DNA of 64,000 nucleotides from Rhopalosiphum padi (lineage: Eukaryota > Arthropoda > Insecta > Hemiptera > Aphididae): NCBI RefSeq assembly GCF_020882245.1, contig NC_083597.1, positions 39,658,652 through 39,722,651 on the forward strand, read 5' to 3'. Below are positions 13,894-27,282 of the stretch, piece after piece. Position 1 is the first letter of the stretch, and every line of letters begins with the position of its first letter. Position numbers and translations under genes: made by a program. A model generated the notes under the pieces. It was not told the origin of the DNA. It did not search any database and worked only from the letters and a program-made list of their open reading frames with translations.

Positions 13894-16544
13894 TGTACCT
13901 AACCAGGGACTGTAACGATAATATAAGAAATAATTAATAATTGGCGTTGCACATCATTTGTTATTTTGGGAATATCGTTATAATTGAATAAACTCACGAA
14001 GAAAAAATTATTAAAAATTAAAAAATTTTTTAATCCAATCAATGAGTACAAATTACATATTATGCACCATTAGAATTTTTGATTTATCATAAATAAATAT
14101 GTTTATACTTTATATTATATGTATTATATACATATTCTGGTAATATAATAATACATATATTTAAACGCTATAATATTCAGTTTGAATAGTTTAATCGAGA
14201 GTTATTCTTTGTTTTGGGTCGTCAAGTCGTCAATGAGTAAAACAGAGAGAGAGAGAGAGAGTTATCAAGACGCACAATTTTAACAAATAAAATGTTATAC
14301 ATAAATAAAAAATTTGAAAAAAGAAATGTATTTTAATTTAAATGAAATTTGGTAACGCGATTCGGGGTCGACAAAACTTAACCGTCAAAATGTAATCTTA
14401 ATTTATGACCATCATTTTCGACAAGCGGCTACAGCAACAGCGACAGACCACAACATGCCGGTTATCAGAATGTTCAGAATTAATATATTCTGCAGATGTT
14501 GGGTGTGGTCGTATATCGCGTGACGTTGAAGGACTAGATCCAGATGTACGAGACGTGTCTCGTGTGCGCGTGCTTCCCGGGGCTGGTTGAATTGGTGTCT
14601 GCGAGCAGGGTGGCTTTTGCGCCGACGGCGATTCATGCTTGTTCGCGATCAACACCGCGACTTTTGCGTGATTATCAGCGTGAACAGGCGAACAGCAAAT
14701 GCGAAACGTCGCGTAGACTCACCTTGAGTTCGACCGGATGTCATACTGAACTCCGATTTTTATTGTTTTTGGTGGAAATGACAATCTAACGTATTTTTTT
14801 TCTACATTTTGGCAAAAACTATGCATATATTCTATTATATATTATGTATTTAAATTGTATAGTATATAGATATTAATTTTGGTTTTTTTCGTTTAGTGAA
14901 CGTTGGTTGCTGCAGTTTTATCAGTGTCACGTGCGTATGCGACGTATAGCTACGCTTTCGTATTATAAGAAAATAAATGAATACATTTCGTGGATTATCA
15001 GACCGGGATGTTCCCAGTGTTTGTTTGCTCGATGCAACTTACGGCGAATAGAGAATATACGAACGTCGTTCTATAAATTGTTCGCTATTATTCATTTCCG
15101 TCTCGTCATCGGTCTAATCGCCCATAATTAAAATCGTATAAAACGTCGGCCGATTACTTATAGACACGAAAGATTTCTACGTGCCCATATTATTACCCTA
15201 TAAAGGATTCGACCGATTCGACTTTCGATTTATTTTTCTCTCTTATCACGCAAACGACAAGTTAATCGTACATATTTTATGCACAAGCACGCATGCATGT
15301 CAATATTATAATGTCTGCCCAAATAATAATTTATCCATCTGCCGTTCTTCAAAATTTTTAATTTAGTTATCACGAATAATAAAATGAGTTTTAGTGCTTT
15401 AACATACATTTAAATGTGACAATCCCGTGAGTTCAAATGCAGACACTATTGATACTAATATTCATAAAACACAGAGTTTTAAATTTTTGAAGAGATCACG
15501 ACAGTAAAATAAATACATTACAACTAAGAAGTTTCGGAATGAACCTCACAGAATGATGTTTTATTAAATAATTTACTCAAAAGTCAAAATCAAATATCAT
15601 AAACTGATCGGAGAATTCGCATTTATTATTTTTACCATTATTTTAATGTAGGTAATTATAATAAAAAGCAAAATAACGAATTTCTTTTTTTTTTAAAACG
15701 AGAAACGTAATACTCTTTTTATGGAATATGCGTCAAACACTGATATATATCTATATATTCAAATATAAATAATATATTCAACGAACCGCTACTGGAACGT
15801 TTAATTGTGTAAATATAATATTTAACGACACAGGTGATGTCCGTGAGATATTAGGTTTTATCATTAAAAATGTAAAGTACTATTATTCTGAGATCGCGAA
15901 TCACTACTGACGCACCATATTTTTTTTCAATCTTTTGGGAACGAATTGTTTGTCAAAGAACAAATATACCATTGGGTTTTATAATATATTGTATTACTTT
16001 TAAATGCTATGTAAATCACGAGCCCTGGCTAGAATGTTTCTGATTGCCTTTTTTACTCTAAAATTATTATTTACTATGCGTAGATACGACAACGTGGCAC
16101 AATAAGTATACATATATACTATATTATATACATAAGTATACATATTTTATTCGCTCTTAGCTATGTAATAATGTTTTAATTCCTACAGTTTTACTGACAA
16201 CATTTAATTCAATCAATCCTTTATATTAATTATTCTAAGTATTTATTTTGTTTATAGTGCAATTAAATAAATAAATCTAATGCATAACTTAATTATTTTT
16301 AATGTGACACAAATTACGAGTATTTATAAGAAATAAGTACATGGCGTTTCAATCCGTAATATATAGTATTATAATCGTATGGCGTGGACATAAATCTCGT
16401 TAAATTAGAAACTCTTATAATAAGAATCTTTTTTTTTACTACAATACGATAAATACAATTATATACCTCTCTATAGATATATACTATATTCTGTATATAT
16501 TATCATTTATAGTCATTGTTGTTTCTTTGTACTATCGTCGTACC

Positions 16545-16572
<28 letters not shown>
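16545..16572. repeat. (TA)n microsatellite
   Basis: Uninterrupted TA dinucleotides, 28 bases. Confidence 0.95.
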
Positions 16573-16576
<4 letters not shown>

Positions 16577-19500
16577 TATTATATTATATTATTGGTCTAT
16601 CCGGCGTCCCTTCGACGTGGCTCGTTAAGCGATAATTTTTCTTTTATATAATGCGTTCGTATTATATTCGTATACAATATATCATATTATATTAAAGTCT
16701 CTCTCGACTCGCTTAACACACGAGTGCCGCAAAACCGCAGCGCGAAATCCACACGCGGTCCGGCGGCGCTTAGATACTACTCAGCTGTACAGCATTATAC
16801 AAACGTATAATAATAATAATATATACGATAACAATAATAATATTTGCGTATACCTATGGTGTGTACACTACTACACTATATACCTACATGTACGCCTTTC
16901 TCGCTGCGCGCAAATAATAACAATAATATAAAATCGTTGATTAAGACGCTACACACTACAATTATTATCAGTATTCACCTCTAAAATATATTATAGGTAC
17001 ATATCCAAAGATCTGCCAATCTCGCGACTTTCTTCTCGCCCAACGGGTCTACCTGTATAATGTGAGGTATATACGCCTAGAGACGAACACTGCTACAATA
17101 TTATAATAATATAATATATACACTAAGATTAAATTGTATTATTCTGTTGTTTACCTGTGTCCTGTGTGTGGTATATTATTATACATGGGTTGATTGTTTT
17201 AAAGGATAAACATCGATTTTCCCGAAATGTCTCAACGTTTTAAGAAATAATTTTTTTTTTTAATGATTTTAAAACATTATACCTTTCTCACCATTAAAAG
17301 TTTCATCGGCTCGTCTATTTCTTTCATGTGTCTTTTAACTTCCGTGACTCCGTGTATTCTGTTCATTCTATAAATCAATTCGTTAAAATGGGTAGATTTG
17401 TTGGTTTATTCCATATCTACAAATATAACATATCAATATAATAATATACATATATCGATATTCGCTGTATATATAGACAGATTTCACTAATGGACACGCG
17501 GCGCCGGCCAACTGATAGGTATAGTGTTCGTCCGGCGCCGTTTATGTAATATACTGCAATGATATACATACAAGTATACAACGTATATATAAGAGTATAA
17601 TGTACATAGAATCTCTTTCGTCTTGAACTAATTGTGAACAATACTATTTATGATAACAATCATAAACAATTAATCTTTTTCCATTCGCAAACAAATAACG
17701 GTATGTATTATATATATATATATGATATATGTGTAAAATAGGCACACACACAAAATATGTACATAATATAAGTGCCTATACGTTTTATTATAAATACCTA
17801 AACATAATGTATATTATGTAAAAAACAGGGGGCAGGGAATTCAATACACTATAAGTAACTGTTAAAATTATGTGCTCACTTTTTTTGATTATTTATAAAT
17901 GAAATATAAGTAGGTAGGTAGATGCAAAATAAATTTCAAAAATATTAATATTTATATATATTTTAAATAAGGTCTATGTCAATATTACGTTATTTTCATA
18001 ACTGAGAACTTAATTATGTACTAAAACATAAAAAAGGAATTTGCACTAAAAACGTAATAAGTTTATTGTATTTAAAAGTTAATAATTATAATTTTACACG
18101 ACTAAACTTAAAATTAACGATTGCGTGTGATTAATTCTTAAACATGTAAAATTATACAAAATAAATTTTCGATTATGAATTGAAATGTGTCAATAAGTGA
18201 TATGCGTATAAACACTATAAACTGCAAAACAAATTCATGTTATCAAAAAAGAGATGTACGTACAATAGTCAATAGACTATAAAAATGTATAAATAGAATC
18301 ACGAAGTTATGAACCATTTTGTCAGATTTCGGACAAAAAAGGAAAATAGATAAATTGTTACAAAGAAGAAACATTTGCTTTTTTAATATACTACTATCTA
18401 AAAATATTTGAACAAAATATTTTCTTCAGATTTTTTCTTATAAATCATAGTCTAGTAATCAAGTCTTATTTATGATGGTGATGGTCGTTCCAGAAATCCA
18501 ATCTTATGCTGGCTAGACACTAGACAATATTGCAGAGGTTTATTATTTTTCCGATTTTAAACGGTTGATCGTGTTTATGAAAATAATAATTGCTTTCCAA
18601 AAATCAATAACGTACGATATTATGATTATGATGGTTTTTCTTTTTACTTTCTATAATTTTACGAATATATCGGAATCTCGTAATATTATAATAACATCGC
18701 ACGTACCTATGTATATTGTATATAATATAGTTTATATTGTTCGATATGCCGAGATGATGATGGCGGGAACTAATTGGGCGAAGTAATTTATTTATGCGTC
18801 GACGCCACAGCTAGCTAGGTAGGTCGAAGGTAGGTAGGTACTAATGTACTATGTCCAGTCGTACTATCTATCAAGTTAGGTTAAGCCATTCATACATTTT
18901 ATTACCTAATTCTAGTCAAAATAAAATAACGTTTCTTTTAAAAAAAGTATTAGATTTAATAAAAATTTATTAAAAAAATGTCGTTATATTGCGACTGAAA
19001 ATTATGTAATATATTTATGTTTTATAAAAATACCAAATATATTTTGAATGCTATATTATTATATCTAGTAAATTAATAATATTTATATTTTGTAAAAATT
19101 TCAAGTCTTCCATAAAATTACTTATTTCTAAGTTAAAACAATTTTGATTTTGTCAAATTGATTTATTCCCTTTTATTCTATTTTTATTTAAGAAAAATCA
19201 AGATTTTTTGTAATTGTCCACAAAAAACGGCAGAAATTACCATCAAAACCTAAGATCGAAGCATTTTGACTATAAGTGATACAAAACGTGCAATACACAG
19301 CCAAAAAATTTACATGCGCAGCTAATAATTTATATCAATGTAAAACCAGTAGGTACATCTTTCGTTAAGCTCAGAATCTAAAATAGATCATTTATGTAAA
19401 AATCAAGTGATTCGCGGATACTATGGACATTATTATAATATATCAACTAAATTCATAAAAACATATCGATCAATTCAAATATTGATCAAGTCGATCAAGT

Positions 19501-19948
19501 CGAAACAAACTAGATACCATCGATCTATTAAAATACAATAATATATTGAGCCTTACATGTAATGTATACCGCGTGTTATTATTATTCATATAATATATTC
19601 GAAACGGTATTATTATATTATTATTGTGAAAAAATACCGCAAAATCCCTCGCCAACTTAGTGGTCAGAGTGTACAAGTCATTAAAATAACATATTACAGT
19701 GATACATATCTGCACACGCACACATATATATAGGTACGCAAGGAACATATTATATATATATTTTATGTATAATATTGCAATATTATGATGTGCAGCCGCA
19801 GCGCGGATGAAGGCGAAAGGAGATGAGTTTTGACCCGCGAAAGAGAGAGCGTTTTTTTCTTTCATTCCTTCTTAATATGTGTTTATTTTTTCCTCCTCTC
19901 CGTCATAATACGATAGTCTTATTGCTATATACTATGCTCGGCGGGAAT

Positions 19949-19991
19949 ATATTTTGCACAGCGCTCGTCAGTGTGTGCGCGCACGTGGATC
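19949..19991 (+). promoter_or_regulatory. candidate initiator of the serine protease gene
   Basis: An arthropod-type initiator TCAGT (19968-19972) lies about 20 bases before the protease ATG, with a TATATTTT-like stretch just upstream near 19949. Spacing is tighter than the usual 30 bases, so this is only a suggestion. Confidence 0.3.
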
Positions 19992-22900
19992 ATGTTACAT
20001 GCAGTGCTGTGTTTGTCGCTGGCCGCTGCCGCGTTCGCGCCCAACCCTTCAACGGCCGACGGTAAGTGTATGATATTTCGGAATTTTTTGTAATGGTATT
20101 TATGTATGCACTTTTCGTGAAGGTCTGGTTAAAACTGATAGTCGTTATAGCGATTATTATTAAACTAGAGTATCTGCAGAGTATACCCATGCGTACATAA
20201 TACATATTATTGCTTTAACACACAACAGGTCGTCATAGCCAATACATTAAAACCAGTGCCCCCGCATACAACCTCGGGCCCCCGTACTAAATATTTATCC
20301 GAGCCCTTTATAAAACTACAAATAAATTTCAACGGGCCCACAGGCACTTAAAATAGCCGGGCCGCTGTACTCAAGGTCTATCAGCCCTCCCCTTGTGGGG
20401 GCCTTGCATACAATCTATACAAGGTTCCCGATATTTTTATTAGAAGATTAAGAGGCCGCTACACCAGCATATTTTGTTTTCTCTGTCTATCTTCCACATA
20501 ATATAGGAACAAAGATACTCCATATTTCCGCGATTACGACTCCGGACTCTCTGGTTAAGTTTAGGGCAAAAGCACCTATATAATATATTTTACAAACAAG
20601 AGTATTTCCTGTGCATTGGCCGGATAGATTTTTAATATTTACAATTTTGAGTTAATTATTAATGGTTAAAATTTAAAAATAATCGAAATTATTTTAAATT
20701 AAAACATACTTATATTAAATTATTCGTACACGGCTCATATATAGGTTCCATATAACTGTTTCAATTGCTATTCAAATACCTATTAGTGGCTAGTATTTAG
20801 AATTTTGTCATTAGTGTTGGGGTGGTACATGGTTATAATTGTGATGTATAACTTCATAACTAATTGAACAGTTATTAAAAATGTGTTACCTAAGATGGTG
20901 AAATATGTTTTAATAAAAAATAATAATGTAATATCCTTTACCACTGAGTACAAAATAGTATTTGAAAATACATATTGAGAAACTATTTGCCAAGTAGGTA
21001 TAGCATTATAGTATTATACTATTATAATGTTTACCTACTCAATGCTAATATACAAACTACCTAGGTATATAATATATTAATATGTGACATTTAAACATTT
21101 TCAACATTATCCATGAAACTTATATTATAATGGTTATTATACGTATTAATTAATTATAGTATTATCACTATTATCATTGCATAGTCATTAACACCTATGA
21201 TACAATATCTAATATTTTATTTTTTAGAATTAACTTATTAGTCGGGCATAAATTTAACATTTGATCTTTTCTTACCCGTAGGAGATCGTTCAGCTATTTC
21301 TATGATAATACTATAATAGGTACCTAAAACAATTTTACATTATAATATTATAATATATATACCTATGTGGCTATATATTATAATGTATTGAATACATTTT
21401 AAAATATATCGCACGTTTATTTTATCATAATCAACAATGAGCTTTTGTGCATTAGTGCCATAAGTAAATAAGTTGTTATTGTTATTTTATATTTGCTATC
21501 AAAATATTTGCGAATGCCAAATACTTAAATATACGCGTGTATTTTGAATATTATAAAAACTAAGAACAAATATTTTCTTGGAATCCAAAACAAAATATAT
21601 ATTTTTTAAAGTTCAAGAGGGATTCATTCCCCATAATCTCCTCCATTAAATATGCAATTGTATTGACTTAACAAATTTCAATACATATTTTTAAATATAG
21701 TAATAAATCCAATATAAAATAATAAAAAGAAAATTGTTTGCGTTTATAAGTAAGACAATGGTGGGTCTTGTAATATTTAACTTTTATGATATTTCACTAC
21801 ATACTATTTTTAATCGTCATTTTATTAAATTCAATTGATATTAGTGTTTTTTTATGATTCTATTAAAAAAATGTTAAGTTAAAATATTGTTGAATGGAAC
21901 TTTTAAGAAATTTAAATAGTTTTTCGAATATGTAGATTTCAAACAAGTGAATAACAATTTTAAATCTAGTCGATCGTCTATTTTGTCGTCACCCTGCAGT
22001 GCGTCCACAATCAAAGTGTCTTCAAAACTCAAGACGATGACTTAATATTAATTTATTTTACGGCCCAGAGCAAACAAAATTACAGCATAATATAATAAAC
22101 GATGAGTATAGACGTTAAAGGATATAAATATTTTTTTCGAAATTTTAAATCTCTTGACCGATGCATTGATGATAATTATACCTATTATTGTCGACGACGA
22201 CAACGACAGTAACGGCCCACAGCACACACTTTATATAAATATAAAGTGTACGCCGTACATATTATATATACACACACACAGCACACACATATATATATAA
22301 TATTAGGATCTGCAGACTACGGTGCGGGACGATTTGCACGAAGTTCGTGTGCAACTTGACGACATAGCGCGAGTCATACAAAATGAATCGTGTGAACTAG
22401 TTAGGTACCTACCCATACACACACACTCTCTCGCGCACATATACTATAGCTGTATACTTACGGATGTCATTATGCACGTGGATTTGAACGCATTACGATA
22501 AATATCTGTAAGCAAGCTGTAGGCCCGCCGAAGGTAAAAATCCAAAATCGCGTGTACGCTGCAGCGTCTATTGTCGTTATAGTAAGCAGGTAGCAGGTAC
22601 GCATTTATACTTTCACCGATCGTGTTTTGCGTTTTTTTTTTTTATCGTGTATCTCTTGTACACGCGATCATCAACTAGACACACACACACACACACACTA
22701 CAATAATAGGAACCTACCTTCTTTACATTTATTTTTTATTACAAATATACATTTTATTACAAATGATAAAAATGTATCGCGAGAAATTCCTATTATAATA
22801 ATATAACGATAAACGATGTATACCTGTGTTATTATCATTATAATAAATTTCCGTTGTTACTTCTACTCGTTTCGAAGTTTTGCTTTTCACTCGATTTCGA

Positions 22901-25569
22901 AAAAAACGTCCGAACGATAAGCGCAACTAGAACTTTATTTTGTGAACAGGTTACATTTTTTATGGTAACAGTGACCCGCGGAAGCTTTGCAATTTGTATA
23001 TCTTAATATTTATTATTTGTATTGCCGAGAAAAGTCTTTTTGCCAGTACGTCCAGCTCCTTTCCAAGTAAAATTCCACTGATATCTAGACAATTTTCAAC
23101 AGTAGGCAAAATAATCATATATTATTCTAATATTACAAGTTTTAAAGTTTGAAGGGAATTCAATACTAAAATACAACGATTAAATACCGATAAAATAGAT
23201 AATAGTTGAGATAATTTTTTAAGGGGTTTAATATAGGCAATTAAAATGAAAAATTGGAAAAACATTACATTATAATATTTATTTAAACTTTAAAGAAACA
23301 ACTTCCGCGAGTAGTTCCGACGGTTTCGTGTTATAGGTGTTATTGTGTTACAAATCTCAGTACTATTGTTGATCATTGTAGAATTACAAGATAACTAGAA
23401 TTTATCAATATGTGATGTGCAAATAAATAACATCGAAGATTAAAATAACTTAGGTACTTAAAAGTCATAATCCACAAAAGCAAAATTTTTCAGGTGGCAC
23501 TTAAGACATATCAATACATCATTTAGGTACCAACAAAGGTAATAATTCAGTAGTTATTAATTGGATTAGTTAGTATATATTATATTTTACCGTAATACTT
23601 GTAGTTTTTAGTGTTGTGGGTTCCAAAGGGTACCTATTGTCAAAAACCAAGCAAAATTACATACAATTTAAAATTTTGTACCTACATTATATTATTATTC
23701 ACGCATTAATTTGATATTTTACCTTAAAGAGTGCGGTTTGAATAATGGAGCCATCAGTTACCGGCAGCCCAGATCAGGCGGTGGAGGTTCAAAGTCTAGG
23801 CTGGTCAATGGCAAGGAGACCCAGAAAGGGGCTTGGCCGTGGCAAGTGAGTATGATAAACTAGTAAATATATAATTGATATAACTAAAAGATGTAAGGCC
23901 AGTAAATAACCTTACTTCCGTAGACATTTTTTAATACTTTTTATTATTTTAATAGCTTTTTTTAAAATGATACATCTATAACAATGTAATAGGTAATTAC
24001 AATATTTTTTTTTATATAGATCATGTATTTCTAATTTTATGCCTGCACACTATTACAAATAAAATTAGACTTACTCAAACAATGTCATTTCTCCTAAAAA
24101 GATAGATTTTAGGTAGTAGATATCTCTAACTTATGAATATTATTCATAAATCATAATGTATAATTTTGGATGGTATGATGAATTTTAATAAAAAATTATA
24201 AAATAAAAAAATAAAAACAATTTATTTTATTCTTGATATTGGTGTTACAACACGAGCACCTTAGATGTAATTGTTAGTACATAAAATAAGTATCAATGTA
24301 AATTGTAAAGCAGCTAAGTATGTGTTTAGTAGTTACTTAATATTCACAATTAATAATTTAAACAGAATAATATTAAACATTACAATATAAATTAATATAT
24401 TTAATTAACTAACTATAGGCAATAGAGAAAATAACTTCTAGAGTTAATTTCAATTTTCATTTTTCAACATTAATTTCAATAAGCTTTTAAAACAAAATTA
24501 TACATATCATTTTAAAATTGAAGCTAATTATGTTAAATTAATGAATTGTATAATTGTATGATTCGTCTGAACTCTTGAGGGCGTGGCTTAGACTATACAA
24601 TAATTCATTGATTTTTCATTCTTTTTTGTAGGTATCATTGCAGTTACTTCATCCAGCATTTGGTTTTGTTGGTCATTGGTGCGCTGGTGTACTGATCAGA
24701 CCTACTTGGGTGTTGACAGCAGCTCACTGCATCAGAAAGTGAGTGATTATTTATTAATGATGTTGACAATTGTTGTGTATCAAATATTTATTTTGAAAAT
24801 TAAATTTTGATAATAAGTGAAAAGTTCAGCTTGCCGTTGGCAGCTCTTTGGACAGCTGTGCTTGGTGACTGGAATAGAGATGTAGAAGAGCACACAGAGG
24901 AGCGTATACCCATTGATGAAGTGGTCATTCACGACAGGTTTAACAATTACCAAAATGACATAGGTTAATTATGAAAAAAATTTTAAAACAACAGTTTAAT
25001 TTTACTGGTACTAACAATCGAATTTCGCAGCATTAATGAAACTGTCTAGGCCAACAAATGTCACTAATACAAATGTACGGTGTTTGTGTTTGCCACCATC
25101 TACAAATAATACGCCAATTCCAAAGGTATGCGTTACAACTGGATGGGGTAAAGTCAAACCAAATGGACCATTGTCGGGTAAATTGCGACAGATAAAAGTG
25201 CCTGTGCACAACACATCTGTTTGTAGAGACAAATATGGACCAGCAGTGACTATAACTGATGGCCATTTGTGTGCTGGCAGAATGGATGGAAAAGGTGGTG
25301 GACCGTGTGTGGTACGTTGAACAAACACAAATCAGTTGTATCACTTTGGTAATCAATTAAAAATTATGTGGTCATTAAACATATTGCAGGGAGATTCTGG
25401 AGGGCCATTGCAATGTTCAGGTCCAAATGGTCGATGGTTCTTGGCTGGTCTCACATCATTTGGCTCAGGATGTGCCAGACCAGGATATCCAGATGTATAT
25501 ACAAAACTTTCATTTCATTTACCATGGATACTTAAACAAATAAAAATTCACACAGATCAAAAATTTTAA
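19992..25569 (+). CDS. secreted chymotrypsin-fold (S1) serine protease, 6 exons
   Basis: Exons: 19992-20061, 23730-23845, 24632-24738, 24830-24963, 25031-25311, 25390-25569. All are GT-AG, phases match, and the product is 295 aa. Residues 1-16 form a signal peptide (MLHAVLCLSL... cut likely after AFA). A short propeptide with one Cys (C25) precedes the activation site R47|LVNG. The triad is H94 (TAAHC), D141 (NDIAL) and S239 (GDSGGPL). It is an extracellular endopeptidase zymogen needing cleavage after Arg47; C25 probably stays disulfide-linked to the catalytic domain. The chymotrypsin 189 position is Gly (G233) and position 226 is Asp (D271), the reverse of trypsin, so specificity cannot be read off by simple analogy. 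No clip domain. Intron 1 is 3.7 kb. An AATAAA at 25602-25607 follows the stop. The stop is 108 bases from the convergent BORCS5 stop. Confidence 0.93.
20228..20410. repeat. GC-rich dispersed-repeat-like patch in protease intron 1
   Basis: A patch with repeated GGGCCC-type words (GGGCCCCCGTAC, GGGCCCAC, CCGGGCCGCTGTAC) stands out from the AT-rich intron. A shorter relative with GAGCCC and GGCGCCCC words lies near 58430-58490. Probably a transposon-derived fragment. The rest of this 3.7-kb intron holds microsatellites, including (AC)n at about 22679-22698, and no exon that I can see. Confidence 0.4.
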
Positions 25570-25677
25570 AAACTAAACAAATTATAAGTAAATAACAATG
25601 GAATAAAAATTTAAATGTATATATAAAATGTTAGAGACTAGTTAAAAGTGAAAATAAATGATGTGATCAGTCGTTTT

Positions 25678-27282
25678 TTAACCCGTCGTCCATACAAACG
25701 GTTCCAACCGTTCGTCCGGAGGTAATTTATTATTTAATAGCTGTACAGAGTCTAGTGTCTTGTTTAACAATAGATGACAAGAATTCAGTTGTTTATTCAT
25801 GTCATCAATACATTTGAATTGCTCATTGATTTTGGCATATTGTTTATATGACGCTACATATGAATTCAACACTTGTGTGGTTTCGTTGTCAAGCTGCAAA
25901 GAATCAAATTCGATTATTATTTAGGTACAAACAATTTTCTAGTTTTATAATCTAATAATTATAGTGGTTATTGTATAGCTTAAGTCTTAGACACATATGT
26001 ACCTCTAAAATTTGTTTATTGATCAAAGTTTGATCTGCAGTTACTGCTTTGGCACAGCGGCTCATGTAAGCTTGATAAAGTTGACACAGTCTGTAAAATG
26101 CATTAGAATCGATTCTCTCTAATGCTTCTCGATCTCTGGCTGCTGGCAAAGATACAGTGCCTCGTATTATTGGCAAAAACGATGGTACTTGCTAAAATTA
26201 TAAAATCCAAACTTTCTATTTTTATACATTCAGTAAATTTAGAAAATATAAGTGGTTAGTTATTAGTATCAAAGGAGCTCCTAGTCATTTGTTATTGGAT
26301 ACAATTTAAAGTTAAAAATTTAGAAATTTACACTTAAATTATACAAGATATGTGGTACTTTAACTAAATAATAATATTATATAATATGTTTTTTAATATC
26401 TGTAATTTTTTGTTTAAATAGTATAATGTTTAAGAATCCTTGAATTGCTCTTTAATATGTTGTACATTTTGGCTTAGTTTGTATTTATGTTTTAAAAGAC
26501 AATGATAGAAAATTATAGGTAAACTAAATTTAACTACCAAATTAAAGAACAGTTTTATATTATATTTATGTAATTTAAGTATATATTTAGTTTAAGTTCA
26601 CTCTTGTATGAATCCTATAGTATAAATCTATTAAATGTCTGTTCATTATTTGACTAATTTTTTTTCTTTCTGAAATAGCTTTATGTACATAGCTATTGTT
26701 TATACCAGACATAAATTCAAAAGTATTAAGTGTAAACCAAATTAGTGGAATTGATAAGAGTTGTTGTCCCTTATTATGACAATATAATGTACACTCTTAG
26801 ATGTCATTGGCTACAGCGAGAACAAAATTTACCTTCATTCGATATAGGTCCTCGTCCATGTCTGGGTTTTCTTGAACGGCTGCCCTGACCACAACGATGT
26901 TGTGTTTGGGTGTGGACTTGGGGGTTTTCTTCACGGATCGTTGGGGTTCCACCTGCATCGACCGTCCTCGGCTCATGATGCTGGGTTTCTTTGGCGAATC
27001 TAGAAATGGGTTTAGTGTTGTTCATCGAATTACGGAGTTTACTATGGTTAAACAAATTGCACCTCCGATTGGTCGGTTTACCGTGTACGATATGTACGGC
27101 AAGTCGACGTCGCTGCACACGCTGTGGCCGGGTGATGTGTTTGCGCTGGCCGCCCTGCTCTGTTGACCATCCTGCGAATTCCTCGGCCAAGAACTTTCTG
27201 GCACCGATTTGCCCCTCTTGAGTTTTGGATTTTTCGCACCCGAATCGGTAGCGTTGGATTGCGAACTCTGTTCTGAGCCCAT
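25678..27282 (-). CDS. BORCS5: BORCS5 (myrlysin), BLOC-one-related complex subunit 5, 4 exons
   Basis: Exons on the minus strand: 27282-27082, about 26988-26833, 26191-26003, 25893-25678, giving about 253 aa. The N-terminus MGSEQSS matches the myristoylated start of BORCS5 (Gly2). Exon 2 carries NIVVVRAAVQENPD, exon 3 FLPIIRGTV and RLCQLYQAYMSRCAKAV, and exon 4 ends LPPDERLEPF; all four are family signatures in the right order. The C-terminal half is helical, suited to coiled-coil assembly. BORC sits on the lysosome surface and recruits ARL8, which links lysosomes to kinesin. Exon 1 runs into an in-frame TGA (27022-27024), so a short intron of about 93 nt is required. Its donor is probably ACG|GTAAAC; the acceptor used here (CCAAAG|AAA) keeps frame, but alternatives such as CCCAG|C with another donor are possible. 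The longer overlapping frame 26804-27313 is a shadow. Confidence 0.92.

Larger units (their letters stand above)
9482..19948. other. 10.5 kb gene-poor intergenic region
   Basis: No exon with splice signals and a recognisable protein could be found on either strand. Content seen: the 3' flank of the transporter; a patch at about 12580-12830 that has the look of a dispersed aphid repeat; an 18-bp perfect hairpin near 13.87 kb; an (AG)n run near 14243-14262; and several CpG-bearing islands (13.2-13.6, 14.4-15.2, 16.6-17.1, 17.5 kb) separated by near-pure A/T. The islands could be regulatory DNA or non-coding exons. Confidence 0.5.

Noticed and set aside
14398..14789. Several overlapping frames of 61-85 codons in a GC-richer island
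   Set aside because: Open on both strands at once, Ser/Thr/Pro or Arg biased, no known domain and no consistent splice sites.
19470..19865. 131-codon minus-strand frame
   Set aside because: Low-complexity Tyr/Asn/Ile product of AT-rich repeats; no homology and no signal peptide or domain that makes sense.
25011..25356. Minus-strand frames of 105-107 codons
   Set aside because: Exact shadows of serine protease exon 5.
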